Shown: positions 25,419 through 32,508 of the stretch, piece after piece
Position numbering within the stretch: position 1 is the first letter of the stretch
Layout: each line of letters begins with the position of its first letter
Translations under genes and position numbers: made by a program
Source of the DNA: Mycobacteroides sp. CBMA 271
Lineage (GTDB): Bacteria > Actinomycetota > Actinomycetes > Mycobacteriales > Mycobacteriaceae
Direction of reading: 5' to 3'
Length of the DNA stretch: 64,000 nucleotides
NCBI RefSeq assembly: GCF_009729205.1
Contig: NZ_VTHB01000006.1
Location: 324,303-388,302 of the forward strand
The notes under the pieces: generated by a model
What the model was told of the DNA's origin: nothing
Database searches by the model: none
What the model saw: only the letters and a program-made list of their open reading frames with translations

Positions 25419-26012
25419 CGGCCCACGCAGCGAGACCTCGCCGGATCGCAGCACGTCCGGCCACTCGGCGTCGCCGCGCCACACCCGGGTCAGGCTCCGC
25501 AGCTGAGCGGTGACGTCCACATTCACGTCGAAGCCGGGGTCGGCGTCGCACAGATCGACGGCCTCGGGGGTGACGATGAGCCACCAATGCCGCTTATCGG
25601 CCGCCACGTCCCCGAAATGGAAGTGCAGCACGGTGCGGCCTTCCGGTACGGCGCTGCCGATCACGTGGCGTCGCATGTCCCATAACAGCAGTTTGGGGTC
25701 CAGATCCTCGTCCCCGATCTCGCCGATCCACCGGATGCCCCACTGACTCAACATTTCGACGACCGGCTGTAGCTCGCGGCCCGCGTCGGTTGGGAGATAG
25801 CGGTTCTCATGACGCTCGGCGATCCCGGCGCGCACCAGCCGGTCCAGTCGTTTGGACAGCAGCGTCGGCGACATCCGTGGCACCCCACGCCTGATGTCGT
25901 TGAAATGCTCACTGCCAAGCAGTAATTCGCGCACAATCAGCAGCGTCCAGCGTTCGTCGAGTAGCTCCATCGCCTTGGCGACGGGACAGAATTGGTAGTA
26001 CGACGCGCCCAT
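25350..26012 (-). CDS. HxlR-type winged-helix transcriptional regulator with C-terminal SCP2-like domain
   Basis: 220 residues from ATG 26012. The N-terminal ~100 residues are an HxlR domain: FCPVAKAMELLDERWTLLIV, then RGVPRMSPTLLSKRLDRLV and the GRELQPVVEMLSQWGIRW end. A second domain of ~110 residues (VLHFHFGDVAADKRHWWLIV) resembles the SCP2 sterol-carrier-like sensor found in such regulators. It is divergent from a methyltransferase gene 91 bases away, the likely target. The 3' end overlaps proZ by 69 bases. Confidence 0.82.
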   Translation of the reverse strand: MGASYYQFCPVAKAMELLDERWTLLIVRELLLGSEHFNDIRRGVPRMSPTLLSKRLDRLVRAGIAERHENRYLPTDAGRELQPVVEMLSQWGIRWIGEIGDEDLDPKLLLWDMRRHVIGSAVPEGRTVLHFHFGDVAADKRHWWLIVTPEAVDLCDADPGFDVNVDVTAQLRSLTRVWRGDAEWPDVLRSGEVSLRGPLGLCRSVPAWFDLPLYAGVPRP

Positions 26013-26103
26013 GAATGAACGGTAGGCCGCGCACGGCGCGGTGACCAGTCCCGGTACAGATCTTGTACTAGCCCGCGACGGCACGGTTCCCTAGCGTGTA
26101 CAC

Positions 26104-26913
26104 ATGAACACTGATACAGCCCACAAGGTTTCGCTCTGGGCGCTGGGCGACTATCCGGCGGTGGCGTCCGAGGTGATTGCGCCGCTGGGCCCGATCCTCG
26201 TTACGGAGGCCGGGATAGGCCCCGGAGTTCGGGTGTTAGACGTTGCGGCCGGGTCGGGGAATGTGGCCATCCCCGCGGCGCGTACCGGCGCCACCGTGAT
26301 CGCCTCCGATCTGACTCCCGAGCTGCTGGACGCGGGCCGGGCAACCGCGGTGCGTGCAGACGTGGCCGTCGACTGGCAGGTGGCCGACGCGCAAGCGCTT
26401 CCATTCGGCGACAGCGGCTTCGATGTCGTGGTGTCCTGCGTCGGCGTGATGTTCGCCCCACGTCATCAGGACAGTGCCAACGAACTGATCAGGGTCTGCC
26501 GGCCGGGCGGCACGATCGGCCTCATCAACTGGACACCGCAGGGATTCATCGGCCAGATGTTCGCGACCATGAAGCCGTTCGCGGCGGCGCCGCTGCCCGG
26601 CGCACAGCCGCCGCCATTGTGGGGTGACGCCGACCATGTGCGGGCACTACTGGCGGATCGGACCATCGAAGTCAGCGCGGAGCGGCGGACCCTGACGGTC
26701 GACCGATTCGCCACCGCCGAGGAGTTCCGAGACTTCTTCAAGGCCTGTTACGGGCCGACCATCGCCGTCTACACGCGGATCGCGGACGACCCGGACCGCA
26801 CCGCCGAACTCGACGGTGCACTCGTGGACCTAGCGCGACGGCACGATCGCGGTGACGGTCGGCTGCTGATGGACTGGGAGTACCTGCTGTACGTCGCACG
26901 CACACGGGGGTGA
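26104..26913 (+). CDS. Class I SAM-dependent methyltransferase
   Basis: 269 residues. SAM-binding motif I VRVLDVAAGSGNVAIPAA (~41-58), motif II acidic DLTPELLDAG, then ADAQALPFGDSGFDVVVSCV (motif post-I/IV region). The fold is UbiE/Methyltransf_11-like. Substrate unknown. Divergent from the HxlR regulator, which probably controls it. Confidence 0.85.
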   Translation: MNTDTAHKVSLWALGDYPAVASEVIAPLGPILVTEAGIGPGVRVLDVAAGSGNVAIPAARTGATVIASDLTPELLDAGRATAVRADVAVDWQVADAQALPFGDSGFDVVVSCVGVMFAPRHQDSANELIRVCRPGGTIGLINWTPQGFIGQMFATMKPFAAAPLPGAQPPPLWGDADHVRALLADRTIEVSAERRTLTVDRFATAEEFRDFFKACYGPTIAVYTRIADDPDRTAELDGALVDLARRHDRGDGRLLMDWEYLLYVARTRG

Positions 26914-26959
26914 TCCGGGCGGTACGGGCTCAATTTGCGCGGTCGCCTACGGTAGACGG

Positions 26960-27550
26960 GTGAATAACCCCAGCCCGACGGCCACCGCGACTGGGCCCGT
27001 CGTGCTGACCTGGCGCGCCCACGACTCGTCGCGCATGGAATCCACCCGGGTCCAACTGTCGGGCCGGCGCATCCGTGCACACGGTCGCTTCGTGGCGGGC
27101 GCATCCGATGCGCATCCCGCGTTCAGCGCCTCCTATGACTTGGTGACCGACGAGACCGGCTCCACCAATCGATTGTCCCTGTCCACCACGGTCGCCGAGC
27201 GGGAGCGGCAGCTGTCGATCGCCCGCGACGAGGAGGGCATGTGGACGGTGCAGAACCATGAGGGTGCGACCCGCTCCGCGTTTGACGGGGCACTGGACGT
27301 CGATGTGGTGTTCAGCCCGTTCTTCAACGCGCTGCCGATCCGGCGGACCGGCCTCTACCAGCAGGAAGGCAGCGCGGTGCTGCCGGTTGTTTACGTAACC
27401 CTGCCGGATCTGGTGGTCAGTCCCGCCACCATCAGCTATCGCAATGTCGGTAAGGGCATCAAGGTGGTCTCCCCGGTCGCCGACACCACCGTCACCGTCG
27501 ACGACGAGGGTTTCCTGCTGGAATACCCCGGGCTCGCCGTCCGGATCTAA
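26960..27550 (+). CDS. Putative glycolipid-binding (DUF1089-like) protein
   Basis: 196 residues, GTG start. Beta-rich throughout, with paired strands such as RIRAHGRFVAG, RQLSIARDEEGMWTVQ and the segment DVDVVFSPFFNALPIRR, which is typical of the Glycolipid_bind family; M. tuberculosis has a homologous gene (Rv3755c) in the same neighbourhood. No signal peptide. Biochemical role is unproven even for the family. Its stop overlaps that of tyrA on the other strand by three to four bases. Confidence 0.72.
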   Translation: MNNPSPTATATGPVVLTWRAHDSSRMESTRVQLSGRRIRAHGRFVAGASDAHPAFSASYDLVTDETGSTNRLSLSTTVAERERQLSIARDEEGMWTVQNHEGATRSAFDGALDVDVVFSPFFNALPIRRTGLYQQEGSAVLPVVYVTLPDLVVSPATISYRNVGKGIKVVSPVADTTVTVDDEGFLLEYPGLAVRI

Positions 27551-28506
27551 GGCACTTTTCGTAGCACGCCGCCCGCGCGACCCGCCTCGGCGAGCTGTTC
27601 GCGCCAATCCGCGTCTTCGCGGCTGATGCCGGTGATGTCGAAGCGTTCGTGGGCCTCGTACCGTCCTCGCGCCGCATGACCGGCTTCCACCAGCAGCTCT
27701 ACCGAGCCTTCCGTGTTCAAGGTGTTCCAGGTGGCCGCCAGCAGTGTCATGGCCTCTTCGAGGGCGGGCAGTACGCCGTGCGGGTTCGATTCGCACATGG
27801 CGCGCACCAGCGACGGATCGGTGGCGGCGACGCGAGTGCCGTCCCGGAACGATCCGGCGGCCAACGAGTACGCCAGCGGAATTCCGTCGGCGGTGACGGC
27901 GAGGGCCTCGGCGAGCAGGTGCGGCAGGTGTGAGATGGACGCCGCCGCGGCGTCGTGCTCATCCGAGCGTGCCGGGACAATCACCGATCCGCAGTCCAGG
28001 GCAAGCCGCGTCACCTGCGCGAACACCTGTGGATCTGCGTCGTCGTCGACGCTGACTACCCACGTCGCATCCCGGAAAAGCTGTGCGTTCCCGGCGCCCC
28101 AGCCCGATTCCGTCGTCCCGGCCATGGGGTGTCCGCCGACGAATCGCCCCGCCAGACCATGCTGGGAGACCTCTTGCAGAACAGCGGATTTCACACTGGT
28201 GACATCGGTGAGAGGGCATTCGGGGGCCACCTCCGCGATGCGCGAGAGGAGCGCGGGCAGGGCGGGTACTGGGACCGCGAGCACGATGAGCGCGTGCGCA
28301 TTGCGGGCTCGGCGCAGTGCCAGATCCAGGTCTGCGGTGACATCGAATCCCGCGGCGCGGGCGGCTTCGACGCCCTCGGGGGAACGGTTGTAGCCCCACA
28401 CATGTCTGCCCGCGGCAGTGGCCGCCCGGACCAGGGAGCCACCGATGAGCCCGAGGCCAAGTACGCAGATCGGGGGGCGTTGGTGGTCGTGTTCGGCGGC
28501 GTTCAC
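27547..28506 (-). CDS. tyrA: Prephenate dehydrogenase
   Basis: 319 residues. NAD-binding ICVLGLGLIGGSLVRAA (~13-29), TDVTSVKSAVLQEVS (~97-111), FVGGHPMAGTTESGWGAG (~121-138) with the catalytic His, and SHLPHLLAEALAV (~192). It converts prephenate to 4-hydroxyphenylpyruvate for tyrosine synthesis. Corresponds in position to Rv3754. No ACT domain at the C-terminus. Divergent from the tadA pair; the gap of 105 bases holds a 22-bp repeat copy. Confidence 0.92.
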   Translation of the reverse strand: MNAAEHDHQRPPICVLGLGLIGGSLVRAATAAGRHVWGYNRSPEGVEAARAAGFDVTADLDLALRRARNAHALIVLAVPVPALPALLSRIAEVAPECPLTDVTSVKSAVLQEVSQHGLAGRFVGGHPMAGTTESGWGAGNAQLFRDATWVVSVDDDADPQVFAQVTRLALDCGSVIVPARSDEHDAAAASISHLPHLLAEALAVTADGIPLAYSLAAGSFRDGTRVAATDPSLVRAMCESNPHGVLPALEEAMTLLAATWNTLNTEGSVELLVEAGHAARGRYEAHERFDITGISREDADWREQLAEAGRAGGVLRKVP

Positions 28507-28542
28507 CCCATCAGGTTGGCATACGTGACCAACGGGGTGGGC

Positions 28543-28564
28543 GATGAGCCGCCTGCGCGAAGAG
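28543..28564 (+). repeat. 22-bp dispersed repeat, copy 5 (one mismatch)
   Basis: Differs from the consensus only by C for T at position 11 (GATGAGCCGCCTGCGCGAAG then AG). Located between divergent tyrA and the tadA-associated gene. Confidence 0.8.
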
Positions 28565-28611
28565 CGTTGGATGTGGTCACAACACGGGGTGGGGCATTAC
28601 CGTATTGGCTT

Positions 28612-29142
28612 ATGGACGCACAACGTGCCAAGGCCGCAGGGCCCAGTGCTGAAAGCCTGGAGGGTTTCGGTGTAGCCGTCGTGCGTGAAGAAGGCCGCTG
28701 GCGGGTGACCTCCCTGAACGCCTCGGCGCTCACCGACTTGGCCGCTGCGGAAACCGAGCTGCGTGAATTGCGTAGTGCCGGTGCGGTGTTTGGTCTGATT
28801 GATGTGGACGAGGAATTTTTCATCATCATTCGTCCGGCGCCCTCGGGAACGCATCTGCTGCTCTCTGACGCCACAGCGGCCGTCGACTACGACATTGCCG
28901 CCGAGGTGCTCGAGCGGCTGAATGTTCCTGTCCCGGACCTTGATTCCGATGAGCTCGACGAGGTTGATCCGTGGGAGGAAGGCGATCTGGGCCTGCTCTC
29001 CGATATCGGCCTGCCCGAACCGGTGCTCGGCGTGATCCTCAGCGAGACCGATCTTTACCCGGATGAGCAGCTCGGCATGATTGCCGCCCGGATGGGGTTT
29101 GCCGACGAGTTCGGTGCGGTGCTCGACAAGCTGGATCGGTGA
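28612..29142 (+). CDS. tRNA adenosine deaminase-associated protein
   Basis: 176 residues, very acidic in the C-terminal half (DLDSDELDEVDPWEEGDLG). The sequence (VDEEFFIIIRPAPSGTHLLL, LSETDLYPDEQLGMIAARMG) matches the actinobacterial family that always precedes tadA. Role unknown; fusion-like linkage suggests it assists the deaminase. ATG 28612 chosen as the first good start; the frame stays open upstream only as shadow of tyrA. Stop overlaps the tadA start (GTGA). Confidence 0.85.
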   Translation: MDAQRAKAAGPSAESLEGFGVAVVREEGRWRVTSLNASALTDLAAAETELRELRSAGAVFGLIDVDEEFFIIIRPAPSGTHLLLSDATAAVDYDIAAEVLERLNVPVPDLDSDELDEVDPWEEGDLGLLSDIGLPEPVLGVILSETDLYPDEQLGMIAARMGFADEFGAVLDKLDR

Positions 29143-29597
29143 CGTTCCCACAAGACGAGGCGCTGATCCGCGCAGCACTGCTTGCGGCCGGCGAGGCCGG
29201 CGCCGACGACGTGCCGATCGGTGCGGTGATCTATGCCGCCGACGGAACTGAACTTGCCCGAGCCGCAAATGCCCGTGAACGCCTTGGTGATCCGACGGCA
29301 CACGCGGAGGTTTTGGCGTTGCGCGAGGCCGCGGCGAAACACGGTGACGGCTGGCGGCTGGAGGGCGCGACGCTGGCGGTGACGGTCGAGCCGTGCACCA
29401 TGTGCGCCGGCGCGTTGGTGCTCGCTCGGGTCAGCCGGGTGGTGTTCGGGGCGTGGGAACCGAAAACCGGCGCGGTCGGATCGCTGTGGGATGTGGTGCG
29501 GGATCGTCGCCAGACACACCGCCCGGAGGTGCGGGGCGGTGTGCTGGCCGACGAGTGTGCCGCGCTGCTGGAGGAGTTCTTCGCCGCGAGGCGATAA
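29139..29597 (+). CDS. tadA: tRNA-specific adenosine deaminase
   Basis: 152 residues, GTG start overlapping the preceding stop. Zinc deaminase signature: DPTAHAEVLALREA (His and catalytic Glu, ~49-62) and TVEPCTMCAGALVLAR (two Cys, ~83-98). It converts A34 to inosine in tRNA-Arg(ACG), the substrate tRNA encoded at 8233-8308 in this window. Corresponds to Rv3752c. Confidence 0.92.
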   Translation: MTFPQDEALIRAALLAAGEAGADDVPIGAVIYAADGTELARAANARERLGDPTAHAEVLALREAAAKHGDGWRLEGATLAVTVEPCTMCAGALVLARVSRVVFGAWEPKTGAVGSLWDVVRDRRQTHRPEVRGGVLADECAALLEEFFAARR

Positions 29598-29599
29598 GT

Positions 29600-29646
29600 G
29601 GCCCGCCCGACGCGGGTGGGGGTCGGGGTCGCGCGCCGGGCGGGCC
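29600..29646. terminator. GC-rich hairpin between convergent genes
   Basis: GGCCCGCCCG (29600-29609) and CGGGCGGGCC (29637-29646) are exact complements. They lie right after the tadA stop and before the stop of the convergent secreted-protein gene. No T-run. Confidence 0.5.
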
Positions 29647-29659
29647 GGTTCGGGGAGTT

Positions 29660-29983
29660 TTACCGGTGGCCGTTGTTCCAGTCGTTGCCGCGGTCAGGTC
29701 CGCGATCGGGTCCGCGGTCCCGGTTGTCACCCGGGCCGTTGTCGCGCCCGCGGCCGTCGTCGCCACGCCAGTCGCCGGGGCGGTCGCGGTCGAGGATTCC
29801 GTCGGCGTGGCATTCACCCCAGTTCATGTTGAAACCCCAGATCGGGTTCCAGAACTCGCCGGGGCACCAGTGGTAGGTGGGAGCCGGAAGCTCCGGGGCG
29901 CGGGCGGCATTGGCGCTAGCGGCGAGGCCGAGCCCGCCGGCCGCGATGGCGGCAGATGCGGCGATTCCGAGAAGAATTTTCAT
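29660..29983 (-). CDS. Secreted Asp/Arg/Gly-rich small protein, copy A
   Basis: 107 residues. Signal peptide MKILLGIAASAAIAAGGLGL, cleavage near ANA. The mature core reads PELPAPTYHWCPGEFWNPIW with a second Cys in NWGECHAD, so one disulfide is likely. The C-terminal ~40 residues are a low-complexity, alternating charged tail (RGPDRGPDRGNDW). The core is a known small mycobacterial secreted protein type without assigned function. A paralog sits 190 bases upstream on the same strand. Confidence 0.7.
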   Translation of the reverse strand: MKILLGIAASAAIAAGGLGLAASANAARAPELPAPTYHWCPGEFWNPIWGFNMNWGECHADGILDRDRPGDWRGDDGRGRDNGPGDNRDRGPDRGPDRGNDWNNGHR

Positions 29984-30120
29984 CCCTCAAGCAAACCATC
30001 CTTTGTGTATAAAGTCGCTTGGCATGAGCGTAGAGAATCCTTGAAAGTGACTGTCAGTCAACCATAGTGGTGTATTGAAGGTCCAGCGATTCAGTGCGGA
30101 ATGGTCGCAGAAAGCAAAGA

Positions 30121-30155
30121 GGCGTATCGCCCGAGAGATCCTCGGGCGATACGCC
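30121..30155 (-). terminator. Strong intrinsic terminator (15-bp stem)
   Basis: Two perfect 15-base arms (30121-30135 and 30141-30155, core GGCGTATCGCCCGAG) enclose a five-base loop. On the minus strand they are followed by a pyrimidine-rich stretch CTCTTTGCTTTCT. It ends the copy B transcript and separates it from copy A. Confidence 0.8.
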
Positions 30156-30173
30156 ACGTATCGCTGGTTGGTG

Positions 30174-30512
30174 CTAGCGACGCCAATCGTTCCCGCGGTC
30201 ATCGCGATGGTCGCCACGGTCGTCACGACGATCATCGCGGCGGTCGTCACGACGGTCATCGCGATGACCCCACCTGTCTCGGCCGTCGTCGGCGCGCCAG
30301 TCACCGGGGCGGTCGCGGTCGAAGATCCCGTCGGCGTGGCATTCACCCCAACTCATGTTGAAACCCCAGATCGGGTTCCAGAACTCGCCGGGGCACCAGT
30401 GATACATGGGCGCCGGCAGCTCCGGCGCTGGGGCCGCGTTCGCCGTGGCGGCGAGGCCCAGTCCACCGGCGGCGATGGCCGCGGACGCTGCGATACCTAC
30501 AAGTAACTTCAT
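30174..30512 (-). CDS. Secreted Asp/Arg-rich small protein, copy B
   Basis: 112 residues from ATG 30512. Nearly identical to copy A over the signal peptide (MKLLVGIAASAAIAAGGLGL) and the core (YHWCPGEFWNPIWGFN, then SWGECHADG). The tail differs: here it is a repeat of RRDD/RDDR units over ~35 residues, encoded by a short tandem DNA repeat (about 30180-30280). Tandem duplication with divergent tails. A long upstream in-frame extension was not used because the signal peptide starts at this ATG. Confidence 0.72.
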   Translation of the reverse strand: MKLLVGIAASAAIAAGGLGLAATANAAPAPELPAPMYHWCPGEFWNPIWGFNMSWGECHADGIFDRDRPGDWRADDGRDRWGHRDDRRDDRRDDRRDDRGDHRDDRGNDWRR

Positions 30513-30544
30513 TGTCAGGGTCTCCAATCTCGATCGTGGTCGTG

Positions 30545-30629
30545 TCAATTTCTGTCGCGGTCGCGATGCCAGTCGTCGTGGCGGGCGCCGTGACTGCTGC
30601 GGCTACTGCGATGCCAACAAGAACTTCAC
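30545..30629 (-). pseudogene. Remnant of a third secreted D/R-rich paralog
   Basis: On the minus strand a GTG at 30629 begins GTGAAGTTCTTGTTGGCATC, close to the signal-peptide start of copies A and B (MK.LVGIA..AA), but a one-base frameshift leads to an early TAG. The last bases, read in another frame, give HDDWHRDRDRN and stop, like the tails of the paralogs. The core is missing, so this looks like an internally deleted, decayed copy directly upstream of copy B. Confidence 0.45.
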
Positions 30630-30830
30630 AAGCAAGATCGAAAGCCACGGAGCTGGGAATCGAGCGCCGTATTTCGTACAAGAGGCTGGGAATCAGCTGC
30701 CAGCCATGCGGATGCATGCATGTGAGCGACCGGTTGCTAACAACCGAGTGACCTGCGCCGATAAGTAGGGCCCGCATGCCCGATGGACACGATTCGGGGT
30801 ATCGGTCCGGTGGCCTGTAGTCTTCTCGAC

Positions 30831-30921
30831 GGTGGCGTGTCCGAGCGGCCTAAGGAGCACGCCTCGAAAGCGTGTGACGGGTAACCCCCGTCCGAGGGTT
30901 CAAATCCCTCCGCCACCGCCA
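30831..30921 (+). tRNA. tRNA-Ser (CGA anticodon)
   Basis: Acceptor GGTGGCG (30831-30837) pairs with CGCCACC (30911-30917), discriminator G, CCA encoded (30919-30921). The anticodon loop CTCGAAA on stem CACGC/GCGTG gives CGA. Long variable arm present. A run of seven T follows directly. The 3' end overlaps the antisense SRPBCC gene by 22 bases. Confidence 0.95.
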
Positions 30922-31364
30922 TTTTTTTCGCCGGGATTCCGGTAGGGGTCCGTCAACCTCTCTTCGAGCAGGTGCAGGGATCGCGCCGTGCTTTCGGTCA
31001 CGATGTGCAGCAGCACCATCTCAGAGCGATCGCCGACATCGACTCCGTCCAGACACGTCACGAAGTCGGTGTTGCCCTCGTGCGTGGCGGTGAGACTGTG
31101 GCTGATGGTCCAGCGGGCGGGATCCCCGGAGCGGACGGCGCCCACAAACTCCACGGCCAGCAGCTCGCCCGGATCGGCCGCGACGACTGTGCAATCGCCG
31201 GTGCCGAGCAGTCGGGTGCCCATGATGGCCGGATGGGTGATTCGGTACTCGCAACCGACCTCGGGCCGGAACCCGTTGGTCTGCAAGGACCACAGATCGG
31301 GATCGATCATCGCCTGCCACACCCGGACGGGTGGGTGGGCGAATGTCCGCTCAAACAAGATCAT
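30900..31364 (-). CDS. SRPBCC domain protein, 3' end overlapping a tRNA gene
   Basis: 154 residues from ATG 31364 (MILFERTFAHPPVRVWQAMI). Same fold as the protein at 8337-8765, including the pattern ERTFAHPPVRVWQAMIDPDL, SGDPARWTISHSLTATHEGN and a long last helix (EMVLLHIVTESTARSLHLLE). Both lie beside tRNA genes and may be distant paralogs. The last residues (EKNGGGGGI) are encoded by the complement of the tRNA-Ser acceptor and T-arm, so the true C-terminus has probably been replaced by tRNA sequence. Confidence 0.72.
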   Translation of the reverse strand: MILFERTFAHPPVRVWQAMIDPDLWSLQTNGFRPEVGCEYRITHPAIMGTRLLGTGDCTVVAADPGELLAVEFVGAVRSGDPARWTISHSLTATHEGNTDFVTCLDGVDVGDRSEMVLLHIVTESTARSLHLLEERLTDPYRNPGEKNGGGGGI

Positions 31365-31398
31365 TCCGGCGCTCTCACCCGAGCAGCCTAGGACCTGA

Positions 31399-31866
31399 TC
31401 AGACCGGGTGCATGCCAAAGCTCAGCGCGATCTGCAACCCCACCACGACCACCATGCATCCCAGGCAAATCAGGTGATCGCGGTAGATACTCCGGGCGAG
31501 ACGACTCTGTACCTCCGCGGCATCGGCGTTCTGCGCCAACCGTCGCGCGTTTCGGAACGTCCGGCCCAGCGCGACCCCCATGGCCGTCAGCACTGCGGCC
31601 AACGACAACCAGCAGGGCCAGGCAACGAGCCGGGCCTGTACGACTTCCGAGACGATCACCCCAACGGTCAGGAGCATCACGAGGCTCACCAGCACACCCA
31701 TCGGTGACGCGTCGGTGGTCACCCGACGGTAGTAGGCGCGGATGGACGCGAGCACCGGGTTCGGCAGGGCGGGCGCACGATGACCGCGCACCTGAACGTC
31801 GAACATCAGGTCAAACCACAGCACCGCGAGGAGAAATCCGCCCCCGGCCGCGGCGATGGCGGGCAC
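31399..31866 (-). CDS. Membrane protein, four predicted TM segments
   Basis: 155 residues, GTG start seven bases after the DUF4334 gene stop on the same strand. Hydrophobic segments: residues 3-20, ~57-78 (GVLVSLVMLLTVGVIVSEVV), ~85-101 (WLSLAAVLTAMGVALGR) and ~133-150 (CLGCMVVVVGLQIALSFG). Conserved FDLMFDVQV after the first segment. No domain name known. Confidence 0.65.
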   Translation of the reverse strand: MPAIAAAGGGFLLAVLWFDLMFDVQVRGHRAPALPNPVLASIRAYYRRVTTDASPMGVLVSLVMLLTVGVIVSEVVQARLVAWPCWLSLAAVLTAMGVALGRTFRNARRLAQNADAAEVQSRLARSIYRDHLICLGCMVVVVGLQIALSFGMHPV

Positions 31867-31872
31867 CCGATG

Positions 31873-32424
31873 TCAGTCGCGACGCAGCGTGAAGAAGTAC
31901 GGCTGCTCCATATCGCGAAGATCCATGATGCCCAGCAGCGTGGCGTCGTCGACCTTCCGGAAGTGGTCGATGATCGCCTTGTGGTCATAGACCATGGCCG
32001 CACTCACGACGCCGCGGTACTCGATATTGCGCAGTCGCGCCCGGTGCTTGTTGGTCTTGATCAGTGGCTTCAAAGCGGTCAACGCGGTCGGGGACGTGCG
32101 CTTGACCATCGGAGACTCGGTCAGCCCGCTGATCCGCCCCGCCAAACCCATCGGCGCCAGCATCGGATCCACCGCGAAGATATCGCCCCCACCATCGCTG
32201 AACAGCAGCGGATGCACATGGTTCAGGTCGTCGAACTGCTTGCCGTACCAGCCCGAGACGGTCAGGATCCCGTCCATCGAATGCCCGGTCGGCACCTCGC
32301 CCCCATGCCATCGTTGGCCAACCAGATCCTCGGCCCGCACCGGGTCCAGGTTGTCGAAAAAGGCCAGTGCTTCCTGGGTGGTGGTGCCGTGCTCCAGCGC
32401 GAGAAGATCCGACGTCGATGTCAT
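31873..32424 (-). CDS. GXWXG / DUF4334 domain protein
   Basis: 183 residues. N-terminal GXWXG domain with the motif GQRWHGGEVPTGH (~37-49), followed by GWYGKQFDDLNHVHPLLF; C-terminal DUF4334 with RLRNIEYRGVVSAAMVYDH and ILGIMDLR-type end. Both domains are found together in many mycobacterial proteins of unknown biochemical role. First gene of a three-gene minus-strand unit with the membrane protein and the SRPBCC protein. Confidence 0.85.
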   Translation of the reverse strand: MTSTSDLLALEHGTTTQEALAFFDNLDPVRAEDLVGQRWHGGEVPTGHSMDGILTVSGWYGKQFDDLNHVHPLLFSDGGGDIFAVDPMLAPMGLAGRISGLTESPMVKRTSPTALTALKPLIKTNKHRARLRNIEYRGVVSAAMVYDHKAIIDHFRKVDDATLLGIMDLRDMEQPYFFTLRRD

Positions 32425-32443
32425 GAGCTCAGCCTACGACTGC

Positions 32444-32465
32444 GATGAGCCGCTTGCGCGAAGAG
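32444..32465 (+). repeat. 22-bp dispersed repeat, copy 6
   Basis: Exact consensus copy in the 84-base gap between the DUF4334 gene and divergent tgt. Confidence 0.85.
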
Positions 32466-32508
32466 CCAAGGTCTGGGTCCGCGACGCGCCCAGGCAAAAT
32501 AGCCCCTG

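Noticed and set aside
30180..30280. CRISPR-like repeats
   Set aside because: Short imperfect GTCGTC/ACGACG repeats without spacers that simply encode the RRDD tail of a secreted protein.
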